From positions 1 through 52,845 of the forward strand of contig WJLZ01000202.1 of the NCBI GenBank assembly GCA_014728215.1: a DNA stretch of 52,845 nucleotides, read 5' to 3'. Both the position numbers and the translations under genes were made by a program. The notes under the pieces are model-generated. The model did no database searches. It had not been told where the DNA came from and was given only the letters and a program-made list of their open reading frames with translations. Positions 36,754-46,290 of the stretch are shown piece after piece (position 1 is the stretch's first letter; every line of letters begins with the position of its first letter). Source of the stretch: Chitinivibrionales bacterium. Its GTDB lineage: Bacteria; Fibrobacterota; Chitinivibrionia; Chitinivibrionales; WJKA01.

Positions 36754-37826
36754 ATGTGCTGAAAGATAAACGGATAACAAAGAAATTTCTGCGCCATCCG
36801 CTGGCAATTCCGGGCCTTGTTATTCTCTGTGTTCTTTACTTCATAATGATATTCGCCGAGTTTTTCGCGCCCTACCATTATGATAATGCCAACCGGGGTA
36901 ATTCCTATGTTCCGCCCGGCAAAATCCATTTTGTTCACAATGGAGAGTTCAGGATCAGACCTTTTGTGTATCCATATACTTATACCTTTAATAAATATTA
37001 CGAACGAGTATATGTGGAGGATACAAGTCGTCCATACCCGCTCACGTTGTTTGCCGAAGGGGATGAAGTAAAGTTGTGGGGAATAATTCCCCTTTCCCGT
37101 CATTTGTTTGGTGTTAAAGGAAATCCTTCCGATTGTCGTTTTTATCTGATGGGCGGCGACAGTGTCGGACGCGATCTTTTTTCACGTATCATTTACGGTG
37201 CCAGGGTATCGCTGACCGTGGGGTTTTTCGGGGTTATCATTACTTTCTTTCTTGGATTTCTGGTTGGCGGCCTGTCGGGCTACTACGGAGGCAAAGTCGA
37301 CTGGGTGCTCATGCGATTTACCGAGTGTTTTATGCTGGTGCCCGGATTTTTTCTCATGCTTGCTCTCCGCAGTGCCTTTCCGATTACCCTGTCGTCGATA
37401 CAGGTCTATTTTCTTATCGTTATCATCATGAGTTTTATCAGCTGGGCCGGTTTTGCACGGGTTATTCGAGGGATGGCCCTCTCGATCAGTAAGAGAGATT
37501 TTGTTACTGCGGCACGGGCAATCGGTGCATCGGATTTATCGATCATATTCAAACATATTCTACCACAGACCCTTTCCTATGCCATTGTTTCGCTCACCCT
37601 GTCGATACCGGCATATATCCTCGGGGAATCATCCCTCAGCCTTATCGGGCTTGGCATTCAGGATCCCCATGCCAGTTGGGGTAATCTGCTCAGTGCAGCA
37701 ATGAATATATCCGAAATTCAGTATCATCCCTGGATACTGATACCGGGTGTTTTTATTTTCGTTTCGGTCATGGCCTTTAATTTTGTGGGTGACGGTTTGC
37801 GGGATGCGACGGATCCCAACCGGTAA
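36750..37826 (+). CDS. ABC transporter permease, DppC/OppC type
   Basis: The 358-residue protein has an N-terminal TM, a large periplasmic insertion at about 50-125 (longer than in E. coli DppC), then GGDSVGRDLFSRIIYGARVSLTVGFFGVIITFFLGFLVGGLSGYYGG and the EAA loop VTAARAIGASDLSIIFKHILPQTLSYAI near 251-278. It pairs with the preceding permease. No ATPase genes follow: the next feature is a hairpin and then tRNA-Sec. The ATPases must be supplied from elsewhere, or the system is incomplete. Confidence 0.92.
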   Translation: MNVLKDKRITKKFLRHPLAIPGLVILCVLYFIMIFAEFFAPYHYDNANRGNSYVPPGKIHFVHNGEFRIRPFVYPYTYTFNKYYERVYVEDTSRPYPLTLFAEGDEVKLWGIIPLSRHLFGVKGNPSDCRFYLMGGDSVGRDLFSRIIYGARVSLTVGFFGVIITFFLGFLVGGLSGYYGGKVDWVLMRFTECFMLVPGFFLMLALRSAFPITLSSIQVYFLIVIIMSFISWAGFARVIRGMALSISKRDFVTAARAIGASDLSIIFKHILPQTLSYAIVSLTLSIPAYILGESSLSLIGLGIQDPHASWGNLLSAAMNISEIQYHPWILIPGVFIFVSVMAFNFVGDGLRDATDPNR

Positions 37827-37878
37827 AATTGTTCCCGTAGAATATATACGGAAAAGCTCGAAAAAGACGGAAATCCCC

Positions 37879-37925
37879 AATCGCACCGATGAAATGGCAC
37901 CGTATCGTTGCGATTAGTATTTTTT
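37879..37925 (+). terminator. Predicted rho-independent terminator between dppC-like gene and tRNA-Sec
   Basis: AATCGCACCGAT (37879-37890) pairs with ATCGTTGCGATT (37904-37915), giving 11 pairs and one mismatch around a 13-base loop, and a T-run (TATTTTTTATTG) follows at 37919-37930. It lies 53 bases after the permease stop and just before the tRNA, so the transporter transcript probably ends here. Confidence 0.6.
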
Positions 37926-37930
37926 ATTGT

Positions 37931-38022
37931 AGAGGGGAAGGATCTGGTGGTCCAGCTGGTCTTCAAAACCAGTAGCGGGCGGATAAAACCGTCTGTGGCA
38001 GGTTCGATTCCTGCCCTCTCTG
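37931..38022 (+). tRNA. selC: tRNA-Sec (anticodon UCA)
   Basis: AGAGGGG at 37931-37937 pairs with CCTCTCT at 38015-38021 (one G-T pair). The anticodon arm CTGGT-CTTCAAA-ACCAG shows a TCA anticodon. A long variable arm (GCGGGCGGAT...GTCTGTG region) and the T arm GCAGG-TTCGATT-CCTGC are present. The UCA anticodon and long variable arm identify selenocysteine tRNA. CCA is not encoded. selA starts about 140 bases downstream and selB follows, so the machinery is clustered. Confidence 0.92.
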
Positions 38023-38164
38023 ATTTTTTTATTTCGGTTTCCCTCGGAAATGTGTCGATTGATGCAATGCCTCTTTAAATATATCGCAGGTAATCTCCAA
38101 AAATGGAAAATCGATCGAAATAATCCGGATCATCTTCCTGATAGTAACACTGTTTTTGATTAGG

Positions 38165-39616
38165 ATGAATAATTTTATTGTGAATTCTAATATGAATAAT
38201 TTCCGCAACATTCCCAGCATCGATTCTCTGCTGAATTCCTCTGAATTGAAAGAGACAATTCCCGAATACGGCAGAGACCTTGTGCTCTATGCTGCCCGCA
38301 TTGTGGTAGGAGAATTGAGAGATACTCTCCGCGCAGGTAAAAACGTTCCTTCGCCGGGTTCAATTATTACTCGAATTATCGACCGTGTCCGCACAATAGC
38401 ATCGCCGTCCCTGAAACCGGTTGTCAATGCTACCGGGGTCATTCTCCACACGAATATCGGCCGCGCGCCTCTGGGGAAAGCGGTTCTTGAAGACATTGCA
38501 CCGATTGTCGCGGGGTATTCGAATGTTGAGTTCGATCTTTACAAAGGACGGCGCGGAAACCGAAACGATCATCTTTCCGGGTTGTTCTCCTATTTAACCG
38601 GCGCGGAGGATGCGATTGTTGTCAACAATAATGCGGCAGGACTCATACTGGTGTTGAGTACCTTTGCAAAGAATAAAGAGGTGATTATATCCCGTGGCGA
38701 ATTAATCGAGATCGGCGGTTCGTTCCGTATACCCGAGATCATGGCCGCAGGCGGGGCAAAGATGATTGAGGTCGGTACCACAAACAGGACTCGCCTTTCC
38801 GATTATGAACAGGCGTTATCTCCGGAGACGGCTTTAATTTTCAAAGCCCATCGCTCGAACTATGCGGTAACCGGTTTTACCGAAGAGGCGTCACTTACCG
38901 GGCTGGCTTCCTTTGCACACAGTAAGGGAGTGCCCTTTGTGTATGACATCGGTTCGGGGCTTCTGAGAAAGCCCTCCTGCGGGCCGGTGGAGAAGGAGCC
39001 TGATGTCAGCGACGCCCTTGCTGCAGGCGTTGATCTGGTCTGTTTCAGTTGTGATAAACTCCTTGGTGGACCGCAGGGCGGAGTAATCGCCGGCAAGTCG
39101 GAACTCGTTTCAGTCTTGAAAAAAGCGCCGCTCATGCGTGCGCTGCGGGTAGGAAAGTTAACTATTGCCGCCTTGACCAGTGCATGCAGAAATTATCTCA
39201 GTGATGAACGGCTACTCGCTCGAAATCCCGCTTTTACAATGTTTACGATGAGCAAAGAGGCGATTGAAACAAGGGCCGAAAAATTTGTTCTGGCCCTCGA
39301 AACCAAGGGCGTATCCTCCGAAATCATTCCAAGCACCGGTCAGGCCGGCGGTGGATCGCTTCCGGACGCCACATTCGACAGCGCAGCCGTTGCACTCTTT
39401 CCGCAGGGAAAAACATCCAGAGAAAAAGAAAAATTCTCCGAACATATTTTTGATTCTCTGTTACGCCTCGATCATCCGGTACTGGGCGTACTCAGGGAAG
39501 GCAGGGTTATTCTTGATATGTTGACGGTTGGTGATGATGAAATCGAGTACATTGCCGGGGCACTCACATCGGTTGTTCAGGAAGCCGGAAGGTTGTTAGC
39601 ATGCCAAAACATCTGA
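38165..39616 (+). CDS. selA: L-seryl-tRNA(Sec) selenium transferase
   Basis: Product about 483 aa from the ATG at 38165; an ATG at 38192 and a TTG at 38156 are in-frame alternatives, and none has a strong Shine-Dalgarno. Typical SelA sequence runs from RNIPSIDSLLNSSELKETIPEYGRDLV through VNATGVILHTNIGRAPLGKAVLEDIAPIVAGYSNVEFDLYKGRRG and the PLP-binding CFSCDKLLGGPQGGVIAG, whose Lys forms the Schiff base. It converts Ser-tRNA-Sec to Sec-tRNA-Sec using selenophosphate. It overlaps selB by 16 nt, so coupling is expected. No selD is in this window. Confidence 0.94.
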   Translation: MNNFIVNSNMNNFRNIPSIDSLLNSSELKETIPEYGRDLVLYAARIVVGELRDTLRAGKNVPSPGSIITRIIDRVRTIASPSLKPVVNATGVILHTNIGRAPLGKAVLEDIAPIVAGYSNVEFDLYKGRRGNRNDHLSGLFSYLTGAEDAIVVNNNAAGLILVLSTFAKNKEVIISRGELIEIGGSFRIPEIMAAGGAKMIEVGTTNRTRLSDYEQALSPETALIFKAHRSNYAVTGFTEEASLTGLASFAHSKGVPFVYDIGSGLLRKPSCGPVEKEPDVSDALAAGVDLVCFSCDKLLGGPQGGVIAGKSELVSVLKKAPLMRALRVGKLTIAALTSACRNYLSDERLLARNPAFTMFTMSKEAIETRAEKFVLALETKGVSSEIIPSTGQAGGGSLPDATFDSAAVALFPQGKTSREKEKFSEHIFDSLLRLDHPVLGVLREGRVILDMLTVGDDEIEYIAGALTSVVQEAGRLLACQNI

Positions 39617-41559
39617 TTATGGGAACCGCCGGTCATATCGACCATGGAAAAACGGCCCTTGTCAGGGTTCTGACCGGCATTGAATGTGATACGCATAAAG
39701 ATGAAAAACGTCGTGGAATAACAATCAATCTGGGTTTTGCTCATCTCGATTTGGCAAACGGCGACTCTGTCGGCATTGTCGATGTACCCGGGCACAAGAA
39801 TTTTGTGCATACAATGGTAAGTGGCGCATGCGGTATCGATTTTGCGCTCATGGTGGTTGCTGCCGACAGTGGTATCATGCCTCAAACCAGAGAGCATCTT
39901 CAGATAATGGAAGTTCTCGGAATATCAAAAGGCCTGATTGCCTTGACAAAGATTGATCTGGTGGATGAAGAGGTGTATGAACTGGCAAAAGAGGAGGTGT
40001 CGGAATTTGTGGAAGGCACTTTTCTCGCCAATGCGCCTGTTATCGGTGTTTCGTCGAAAACCGGTAAGGGAATCGATGAGATCAAAGAAGGTATCGAAAC
40101 CATAGCAGCAACAATACACGAACGGCTGGCCGGTGAGATTTTCCGGATGTTTATCGACCGGATTTTTACGGTGAGCGGTTTCGGTACGGTCGTTACCGGT
40201 TCGGCGTTAAGCGGCATTATTCACAGGGAAAGCAAAGCATATTTAGTTCCAGGAGAAAAGGAGCTCCGTGTTCGAAGAATCGAACGGCATGAGCAGGAAG
40301 TCGAGTCTGCCCGTGCCGGTGACCGTGCATCATTAAATCTTGTAGGATTAAATCGAGAAGAATTTCAGCGGGGGATGGTTATTTCCGATCGCCCCTTGCG
40401 TCCTACGATGCTTCTTGATGTCAAGTTGCGACTTTTTGAGTTCAGCCGGCTCTTCAATCTCTGGACTCATTCGATCTTTATCCTGGGGACCTACGAGAGC
40501 CAGGTACGCATTCATCTTATTGACAAAGACAATATGCGGGGCGGTGATACGGCACTGGCCCAGGTTCATCTTCCAGAGCCCTGTATCGCACGGGCCGGAG
40601 ACCGGTTTGTTATCCGGAGTACCTCAAGCGACATAACGCTGGGTGGGGGGGAAGTAATCGATTCTGCACCGTTGCACCACAAACGGCGGCCGCAGAAACT
40701 GCTGGACGCAATCGGTCGTATCGCGGAAGGGAAACTCCCCGAACTTGTTGCCGCCGAGGTAAATAAACATGTCGGGCCGGTCGGCAATAAAACAATTGCC
40801 GAAGTATTAAATGTCGCTGCCGCCGATGTCGCGGCTATTCTCCTTGACAATCCGCCAGAAACGATCAGTGTTTACGCCGATAATGACACAGTCTATGCTG
40901 CGGGGAAAGAAACGCACGTTAAATTCAGAGAAATTGCACTCAGAAAAATCAATGCGTTCCACAAGCATAACCCTATGGAAGATAATGGCTTGTCAACCAA
41001 TGAGCTTCTGGGTATGATGGGTGTCGATATACGGTCTGAAGGGGAACCCTATGTCAGGTGTATGCTCGAAGACCTGGAAAAGCAGGGATTGCTCAAGAAG
41101 GTCCGTCATACCTGGGCACGGAAAGATCATGAGGCAACGATTCCTCCCGAGAGAAGAGACCAGATTAATTTTGTCGAAAATTTCATGAAAAAACCCGGTA
41201 TGAAGGTTCCGATAGTGAGCGAACTCGAAAAGGAAGCGGAAAAAAGGGGTATTGAAGAGAAATGGCTTCGACAAATTCTGAGATTCCTGGTAAAACAGGA
41301 GAAAATCTACTTTACCGAAGGCGTTTATCTTCATGCATCAGTGGTTGATCCATGCAGGGAAAAGCTTCTGAATGCTCTGGTAGATAAACCTGAAGGTGTT
41401 ACGGTTGCCGAATTTCGGGATATTATTCAGGGCAACAGGAAAATATGTGTTCCCATGATTAATATTTTTGATTCAGAAGGATATACGCAGCGTGAGGATG
41501 ATAAGAGAGTTATCACGAAGAAGGGAAGGCAATACATTCAGTACAAGGGGAAAAACTGA
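39601..41559 (+). CDS. selB: Selenocysteine-specific elongation factor
   Basis: The 652-residue protein starts MPKHLIMGTAGHIDHGKTALVRVLTGIECDTHKDEKRRGITINLGFAHLDL: the GTPase P-loop AGHIDHGKT, switch region KRRGITI and DVPGHKNFV G3 with TKIDL G4. Domains II and III and a C-terminal winged-helix part (about 440-650: EALAD-free, helical repeats ending KGRQYIQYKG) follow; the latter binds SECIS RNA. It delivers Sec-tRNA-Sec to UGA codons. It overlaps selA and precedes a GH94 gene by 26 bases. Confidence 0.95.
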   Translation: MPKHLIMGTAGHIDHGKTALVRVLTGIECDTHKDEKRRGITINLGFAHLDLANGDSVGIVDVPGHKNFVHTMVSGACGIDFALMVVAADSGIMPQTREHLQIMEVLGISKGLIALTKIDLVDEEVYELAKEEVSEFVEGTFLANAPVIGVSSKTGKGIDEIKEGIETIAATIHERLAGEIFRMFIDRIFTVSGFGTVVTGSALSGIIHRESKAYLVPGEKELRVRRIERHEQEVESARAGDRASLNLVGLNREEFQRGMVISDRPLRPTMLLDVKLRLFEFSRLFNLWTHSIFILGTYESQVRIHLIDKDNMRGGDTALAQVHLPEPCIARAGDRFVIRSTSSDITLGGGEVIDSAPLHHKRRPQKLLDAIGRIAEGKLPELVAAEVNKHVGPVGNKTIAEVLNVAAADVAAILLDNPPETISVYADNDTVYAAGKETHVKFREIALRKINAFHKHNPMEDNGLSTNELLGMMGVDIRSEGEPYVRCMLEDLEKQGLLKKVRHTWARKDHEATIPPERRDQINFVENFMKKPGMKVPIVSELEKEAEKRGIEEKWLRQILRFLVKQEKIYFTEGVYLHASVVDPCREKLLNALVDKPEGVTVAEFRDIIQGNRKICVPMINIFDSEGYTQREDDKRVITKKGRQYIQYKGKN

Positions 41560-41585
41560 ATGTAAACTCAAAAGGAGGCCTTATA

Positions 41586-43880
41586 ATGAATACAGCGGGA
41601 TTTTTCAATGATGATTATACCACCTATACAATAACATCAATGTTTCCGCCCCGCCCATGGCGGAATTACCTTTTCAATGATCGATTTCTTATCTGCTGCG
41701 ATCAGTTCGGTATCGGGGGAAGCTGGGATACGAATCCCGACGGTACTCGTTCGTTCTGTGCGGGCGGCGCCGATAACCGGCTTATCTATATTCGGGATAA
41801 CAATGATGGCTCCTACTGGGCTGCAAACCGGAATTACAAGCGCGAAAAATGGGAAGTATTTTTCTGTGAAGTCGGTGTGGGATATTCCAATGTAGTCTCA
41901 AAGCACAAAGGAATACGTACCTCATTCAAACTCTTTGTGCCCACCGAAGGTCTTGTTGAATGCTGGAGTGTCGAAATTGAAAATACGGGTGATTCAAAAA
42001 GGGATATCAGTTTTTATCCCTATATGGAGAGCACCATTCCCGGTATACGAATTCCGGCATGTAATGGTGCTTTTTTTGAGCCGGAAATGAATGCAATATT
42101 TCATTATAACAGAAATGTACAGAATAATATTCCTTTTCCAACCATGTTTTTCGCAGCCGAATTTACACCTGATAAGTATGATACCACTAATCGAAGATTC
42201 AGGGGTGTTTACGGCTCCAATGCTCATCCCGACACGCTTGAAGGTGATGGACAACTGGCAAGCCTGAACACGTCGTTCGATCATCTTATGGCAGCAGTCA
42301 TGCAATACGATACCGTTCTGGAACCGGGAGAAAAAAAGACATTCAGATTTGTCGCCGGTCTTGTTGATGACCCCAAAAACGCACCCTCGATTGTCAACGG
42401 GAAGCTTTCTGCACACTATTACGAAGAAGAGCTGCAGAGGCTCCACAACAAAAAACAGCGATACCGTGAACGTTTCTGCATATCCACCCCTGATGATGAT
42501 ATCAATGCTTTCGGCAGCGTTTGGCTGAAACAACAGGTCAATCTGGGGAAAACGTTTGGCCGGGTATCAGGACTCAGGTTTCGGGATTCCATGCAGGATA
42601 TCGCCGCCTATATTCCCCTCGATCCTTCCACGGCCAGGGAGCGGATCCTCCATATTTTAACCAAACAGTATCCAAACGGTAATACGCCCCGTCAGTGGAT
42701 CCCCTTTGACGAACGGCTTTACCGGGACGGTTCGGCATGGATCGCTGAAACGGTGTGTCAGTATATCAAGGAAACCGGGGAATTTGATTTGCTGAAAGAA
42801 GAAATTCCCTATTTAAGGAGCGATGAAAAGGGCTCGGTACTCGACCATATGATGCGGGGACATGAATTCCTCTATAATGAAACGGGTGAACACGGTCTCT
42901 GCTTATGGGGCGAAGGTGACTGGAACGATTCGATCAATGCAGCCGGTGTACAGGGCAAAGGAGAAAGCGTCTGGCTCAGTCTGGCAACCGTGGCGTCATC
43001 CAGAATATTCGCAGGACTTCTTAGTCGAGCCGGTGACAATGAAAAAGCGACGTATATCAACGTAAAGGCCGATGAAATGCAGGAAAATATACTGAAATAT
43101 TCCTGGGATGGTGAATATTTTATCTGTGGTTTCAATGATTATGGCGAGAAAATCGGCTCGAGGGAAAATGTCGCCGGCAGGATATTTCTTATATGTCAGG
43201 CGTGGGCCGTGCTTGCAGGTATTTCGGAAGGCAAGGAGGGACAGATTCTCATGGATATTGTCGAAAAAGAGATGGAATGCCCCTGGGGTTACATGCTGAG
43301 TTATCCCAGTTTTGATAATGGTCGTGACAGCAATGAGCATATCGGACGAATAACCTATATGGAAAAGGGTTCCTATGAAAACGGTTCGGTATACAATCAC
43401 GGTGTCTGTTTCAAAGCTGCTGCCGATTGTAAATTAGGCCGTGGTGAATTGGCCTATAAGACAATAAAAAAGATTTTACCATCAAATCCCGAAAATCCTT
43501 CCCTGAAATCGGGATGTGAACCTTATGTTATCACCAATATGTATCTCGGTCCCGAAAATCCATGCAGGGCAGGCCATTCGATCAATCCCTGGACAACCGG
43601 GACCGCAGGGTGGCTTCTCCGATGCATTAATGAGTATATGATTGGTGTTATTGCCGATTATGACGGCCTTGCGATTCGCCCGGTGCTGAACAGTAAATGG
43701 AAAGAGATTTCGGTGCGCCGAGAATTTCGAAATGCAGTCTACAACATCAAAATCATGAATCCCAAAGGCCTGGAAACCGGCGCGCTGTGTGTTACCATGG
43801 ATGGTCGCAAAATGGATACAAATATTCTACCGCCGGTTGGTGATGGTAAGGAACATGAGGTTATTGTTGAAATCGGATGA
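41586..43880 (+). CDS. GH94-family glycoside phosphorylase
   Basis: A strong AAAGGAGG lies 9 nt before the ATG. The 764-residue protein has a GH94-type start (FNDDYTTYTITSMFPPRPWRNYLFND), the RFRDSMQDIAAYIPLDPSTARERIL segment, the catalytic loop GEGDWNDSINAAG near residues 439-451 (Asp general acid) and the phosphate/sugar region near NPWTTGTAGWLLRC. GH94 enzymes reversibly phosphorolyse cellobiose, chitobiose, laminaribiose or cellobionic acid. The N-terminal segment differs from the classical cellobiose enzymes, so specificity is open. It lacks a signal peptide and acts in the cytoplasm. The gene follows selB by 26 bases and may share its transcript, though functions are unrelated. Confidence 0.88.
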   Translation: MNTAGFFNDDYTTYTITSMFPPRPWRNYLFNDRFLICCDQFGIGGSWDTNPDGTRSFCAGGADNRLIYIRDNNDGSYWAANRNYKREKWEVFFCEVGVGYSNVVSKHKGIRTSFKLFVPTEGLVECWSVEIENTGDSKRDISFYPYMESTIPGIRIPACNGAFFEPEMNAIFHYNRNVQNNIPFPTMFFAAEFTPDKYDTTNRRFRGVYGSNAHPDTLEGDGQLASLNTSFDHLMAAVMQYDTVLEPGEKKTFRFVAGLVDDPKNAPSIVNGKLSAHYYEEELQRLHNKKQRYRERFCISTPDDDINAFGSVWLKQQVNLGKTFGRVSGLRFRDSMQDIAAYIPLDPSTARERILHILTKQYPNGNTPRQWIPFDERLYRDGSAWIAETVCQYIKETGEFDLLKEEIPYLRSDEKGSVLDHMMRGHEFLYNETGEHGLCLWGEGDWNDSINAAGVQGKGESVWLSLATVASSRIFAGLLSRAGDNEKATYINVKADEMQENILKYSWDGEYFICGFNDYGEKIGSRENVAGRIFLICQAWAVLAGISEGKEGQILMDIVEKEMECPWGYMLSYPSFDNGRDSNEHIGRITYMEKGSYENGSVYNHGVCFKAAADCKLGRGELAYKTIKKILPSNPENPSLKSGCEPYVITNMYLGPENPCRAGHSINPWTTGTAGWLLRCINEYMIGVIADYDGLAIRPVLNSKWKEISVRREFRNAVYNIKIMNPKGLETGALCVTMDGRKMDTNILPPVGDGKEHEVIVEIG

Positions 43881-43997
43881 TGTATAATTCGATATCAAAT
43901 GAGCATATTCCGGTAATAATCCTTATATTAGTTGAATAGTACGTTATATCCAGGATCTTGCATCGGAACCTGTAGCACAATAGGCAGGGGAGAGTCG

Positions 43998-46241
43998 TTG
44001 ATTAAGCCTTTATGTATGTTCAGCTATGTGTTTCCTGTTGTATGTCTTGTATTTTTTCAGCAGAATGAGTGCCGTGAATATTATGTTGCTCCCGGCGGCG
44101 GCAATTCCAGTGATGGCACCCTTACTGCTCCTTTCAGAACAATTGCCCGCGCGGCCGATTCGATGGAAGCCGGGGATATCTGTTACCTACGAAGAGGTAT
44201 CTATCAGGAATCGATAATTCCAAAAACCTCCGGAACAGAATCGATGCCGATCCGGTTTGAAGCCTACAACAATGAAAAAGTGATTATCACTACGACCGAT
44301 ACGGTCACCGCCTGGGAACATCATACCGGCACTATTTACAAAGCACCGATAGCGTGGAATCTGGGACCGGGGAACAATCAGGTGTTTGCGAATGGCGAGA
44401 TGATGATCGAGGCACGGTATCCCAATATTGACGAAGAATATGACTGGCAGATGAGCTGGTATGGAAGCGGGGAAAAGGATGGTCAGATATTTAACCGCAG
44501 TTGGCCGCCCGATTTACCGCGGAGTTTACTGCACCCGACCTATTTTCGTTCCGCTGGAGGATACGATGAAAAGGGGTGGTATAAGGCTTCCGATGGAACC
44601 CTGCCCATTAAAATTTTTAATCCCTTTATCTGTAACCGGGGCGAAAATTTCTGGACAGGTGCACTTTTGTGGAATCCGGGCAATTTCTGGGGAGCTGCGG
44701 GGTTGATCAAGCGTTCCACAGACATTGCCGATACGACTATTTTGTTTCTGGAAACCGACCGTTTTCGGTGGCCGGGGGCTTCTGTTATTTCGGGCGTAAT
44801 GGAGCTTCTGGATACAGAGGGCGAATGGGTGATACAAAATGACACACTTTATTTCCGGCCGCCCTGGGGGATGACACCCGATGAAATGAGGGTCAGTGTT
44901 AAAAGGCGAAACAGTGTCGCCCTTCTTTCTACCAGAGAATATATCGAACTGGCGGACCTCTGTTTTCATGGCGGTTCTGCTGTTCTGGCGGAATCCCATC
45001 ATTGCACAATCGATAATTGTCATTTCCGGTATGTAAGCCATTTTACTCAGTTTACTTATCGATACGATGCACTCGCTTCGGGCAGCAATACCGATAAATA
45101 CAAGGGTAACAGAGGTATATACATCTCGGGCAGCAATAATGTAATAAAGAATTCTTCGGTTGTTTATTCTGCCGCCAGTGGAATTATTATTGCCGATACG
45201 GCGAATACGGTCACCAATTGCCTTATTCATGAAATCGATTACAGGGGAACCTATGCGGCCGGCGTATTTTTCACTCAACCTCACTCGCGACAATATTCAA
45301 ACGGTCATGAAGTCAGTCATTGCACGATTTACAATTGCGGAAGGTCCTGTATAAATTTCCACCGGACGAACAAATACGATGCAAATATTAAACTGATGTA
45401 TAATAATCTCTATGGGGCAATGTGCATTTCTCAGGACGGCGGTACGATTTATGCCGACAGTGTTCCTGCAAACAATATTGAGATCGGGTATAATTGGTTT
45501 CATAAGGTTTATACCGGGCCGGGTTCATATGTTTATTTCGATCACCGTGGAGGGCGGGACTGTAGCATACATCACAATGTTTTTTTTCGAAATCACCGTG
45601 GTCAACGGAGGTTTTTTACCTTTTCGGCGAATAATACTTTCATGTATAATAACACCTTTGTGGACCCGAATAAAGAGGTGTTTTCTCTGAGCGCACAGTT
45701 GAGAAAGTACAGGGAGGAACATCCGGGCATAACCGCCAATAATCTTGATGCATCAGAGGACCAGGCCCAATGGATGTTTGTTGATACGGTGAATATGGAT
45801 TACCGCTTGCAGGAAGAATCCCCGGCAATCGATTCGGGTGTTGCCATTGCGGGAATAACCGGCAATGCGATCGGTCGTCCGGACCTGGGTGCTTACGAAT
45901 ATGAAGGAGAACAATGGGTTCCCGGTCATACGTGGGGTGAATCACCGGATGTTACGGAATTATGGGCGGAAGGAAAAACGGTCGGGGTACAGTATAATAC
46001 GTTCTCGCCGGCTGAAAAAGTTCCCGAAATCTATTTGTGCCGGGGGCGATTGATGTTTAAAGCTGAAGGTGACACCCCATGGACTATATCACTTTTCACC
46101 TGCCGGGGAATCAGGGTTGCACGGTGGACTCGCCGGAGACCGTCGCTGCTGCCGATAAATATTTTGCCGTCCGGCATTTATACAATTTGTATTCAGAATA
46201 AAACTCGGATAATCGTTCAAAGAGCAATCCTTGTCGATTGA
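43998..46241 (+). CDS. Secreted right-handed beta-helix protein with T9SS-like C-terminal domain
   Basis: I take the TTG at 43998, preceded by AGGGGAGAG, as the start (747 aa); the frame opens earlier at a TTG at 43932. A signal peptide (PLCMFSYVFPVVCLVFF) is followed by a DUF1565-like start YYVAPGGGNSSDGTLTAPFRTIARAADSMEAGDICYLRRGIYQE. Parallel beta-helix repeats continue to about 620 (NCHFRYVSHF, NVIKNSSVVYSAASGIIIAD, CTIYNCGRSCINFH, NIEIGYNWFHK). The last 70 residues (WTISLFTCRGIRVARWTRR, LPSGIYTICIQNK) resemble the C-terminal sorting domain of type IX-secreted proteins of Bacteroidota and Fibrobacterota. A polysaccharide-binding or lyase role is plausible; no catalytic residues can be named. 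Confidence 0.75.
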   Translation: MIKPLCMFSYVFPVVCLVFFQQNECREYYVAPGGGNSSDGTLTAPFRTIARAADSMEAGDICYLRRGIYQESIIPKTSGTESMPIRFEAYNNEKVIITTTDTVTAWEHHTGTIYKAPIAWNLGPGNNQVFANGEMMIEARYPNIDEEYDWQMSWYGSGEKDGQIFNRSWPPDLPRSLLHPTYFRSAGGYDEKGWYKASDGTLPIKIFNPFICNRGENFWTGALLWNPGNFWGAAGLIKRSTDIADTTILFLETDRFRWPGASVISGVMELLDTEGEWVIQNDTLYFRPPWGMTPDEMRVSVKRRNSVALLSTREYIELADLCFHGGSAVLAESHHCTIDNCHFRYVSHFTQFTYRYDALASGSNTDKYKGNRGIYISGSNNVIKNSSVVYSAASGIIIADTANTVTNCLIHEIDYRGTYAAGVFFTQPHSRQYSNGHEVSHCTIYNCGRSCINFHRTNKYDANIKLMYNNLYGAMCISQDGGTIYADSVPANNIEIGYNWFHKVYTGPGSYVYFDHRGGRDCSIHHNVFFRNHRGQRRFFTFSANNTFMYNNTFVDPNKEVFSLSAQLRKYREEHPGITANNLDASEDQAQWMFVDTVNMDYRLQEESPAIDSGVAIAGITGNAIGRPDLGAYEYEGEQWVPGHTWGESPDVTELWAEGKTVGVQYNTFSPAEKVPEIYLCRGRLMFKAEGDTPWTISLFTCRGIRVARWTRRRPSLLPINILPSGIYTICIQNKTRIIVQRAILVD

Positions 46242-46290
46242 ATGATACCGCGGTTACAAATCATCTGTTTATTTTCTGAGAAGGCCTTTA

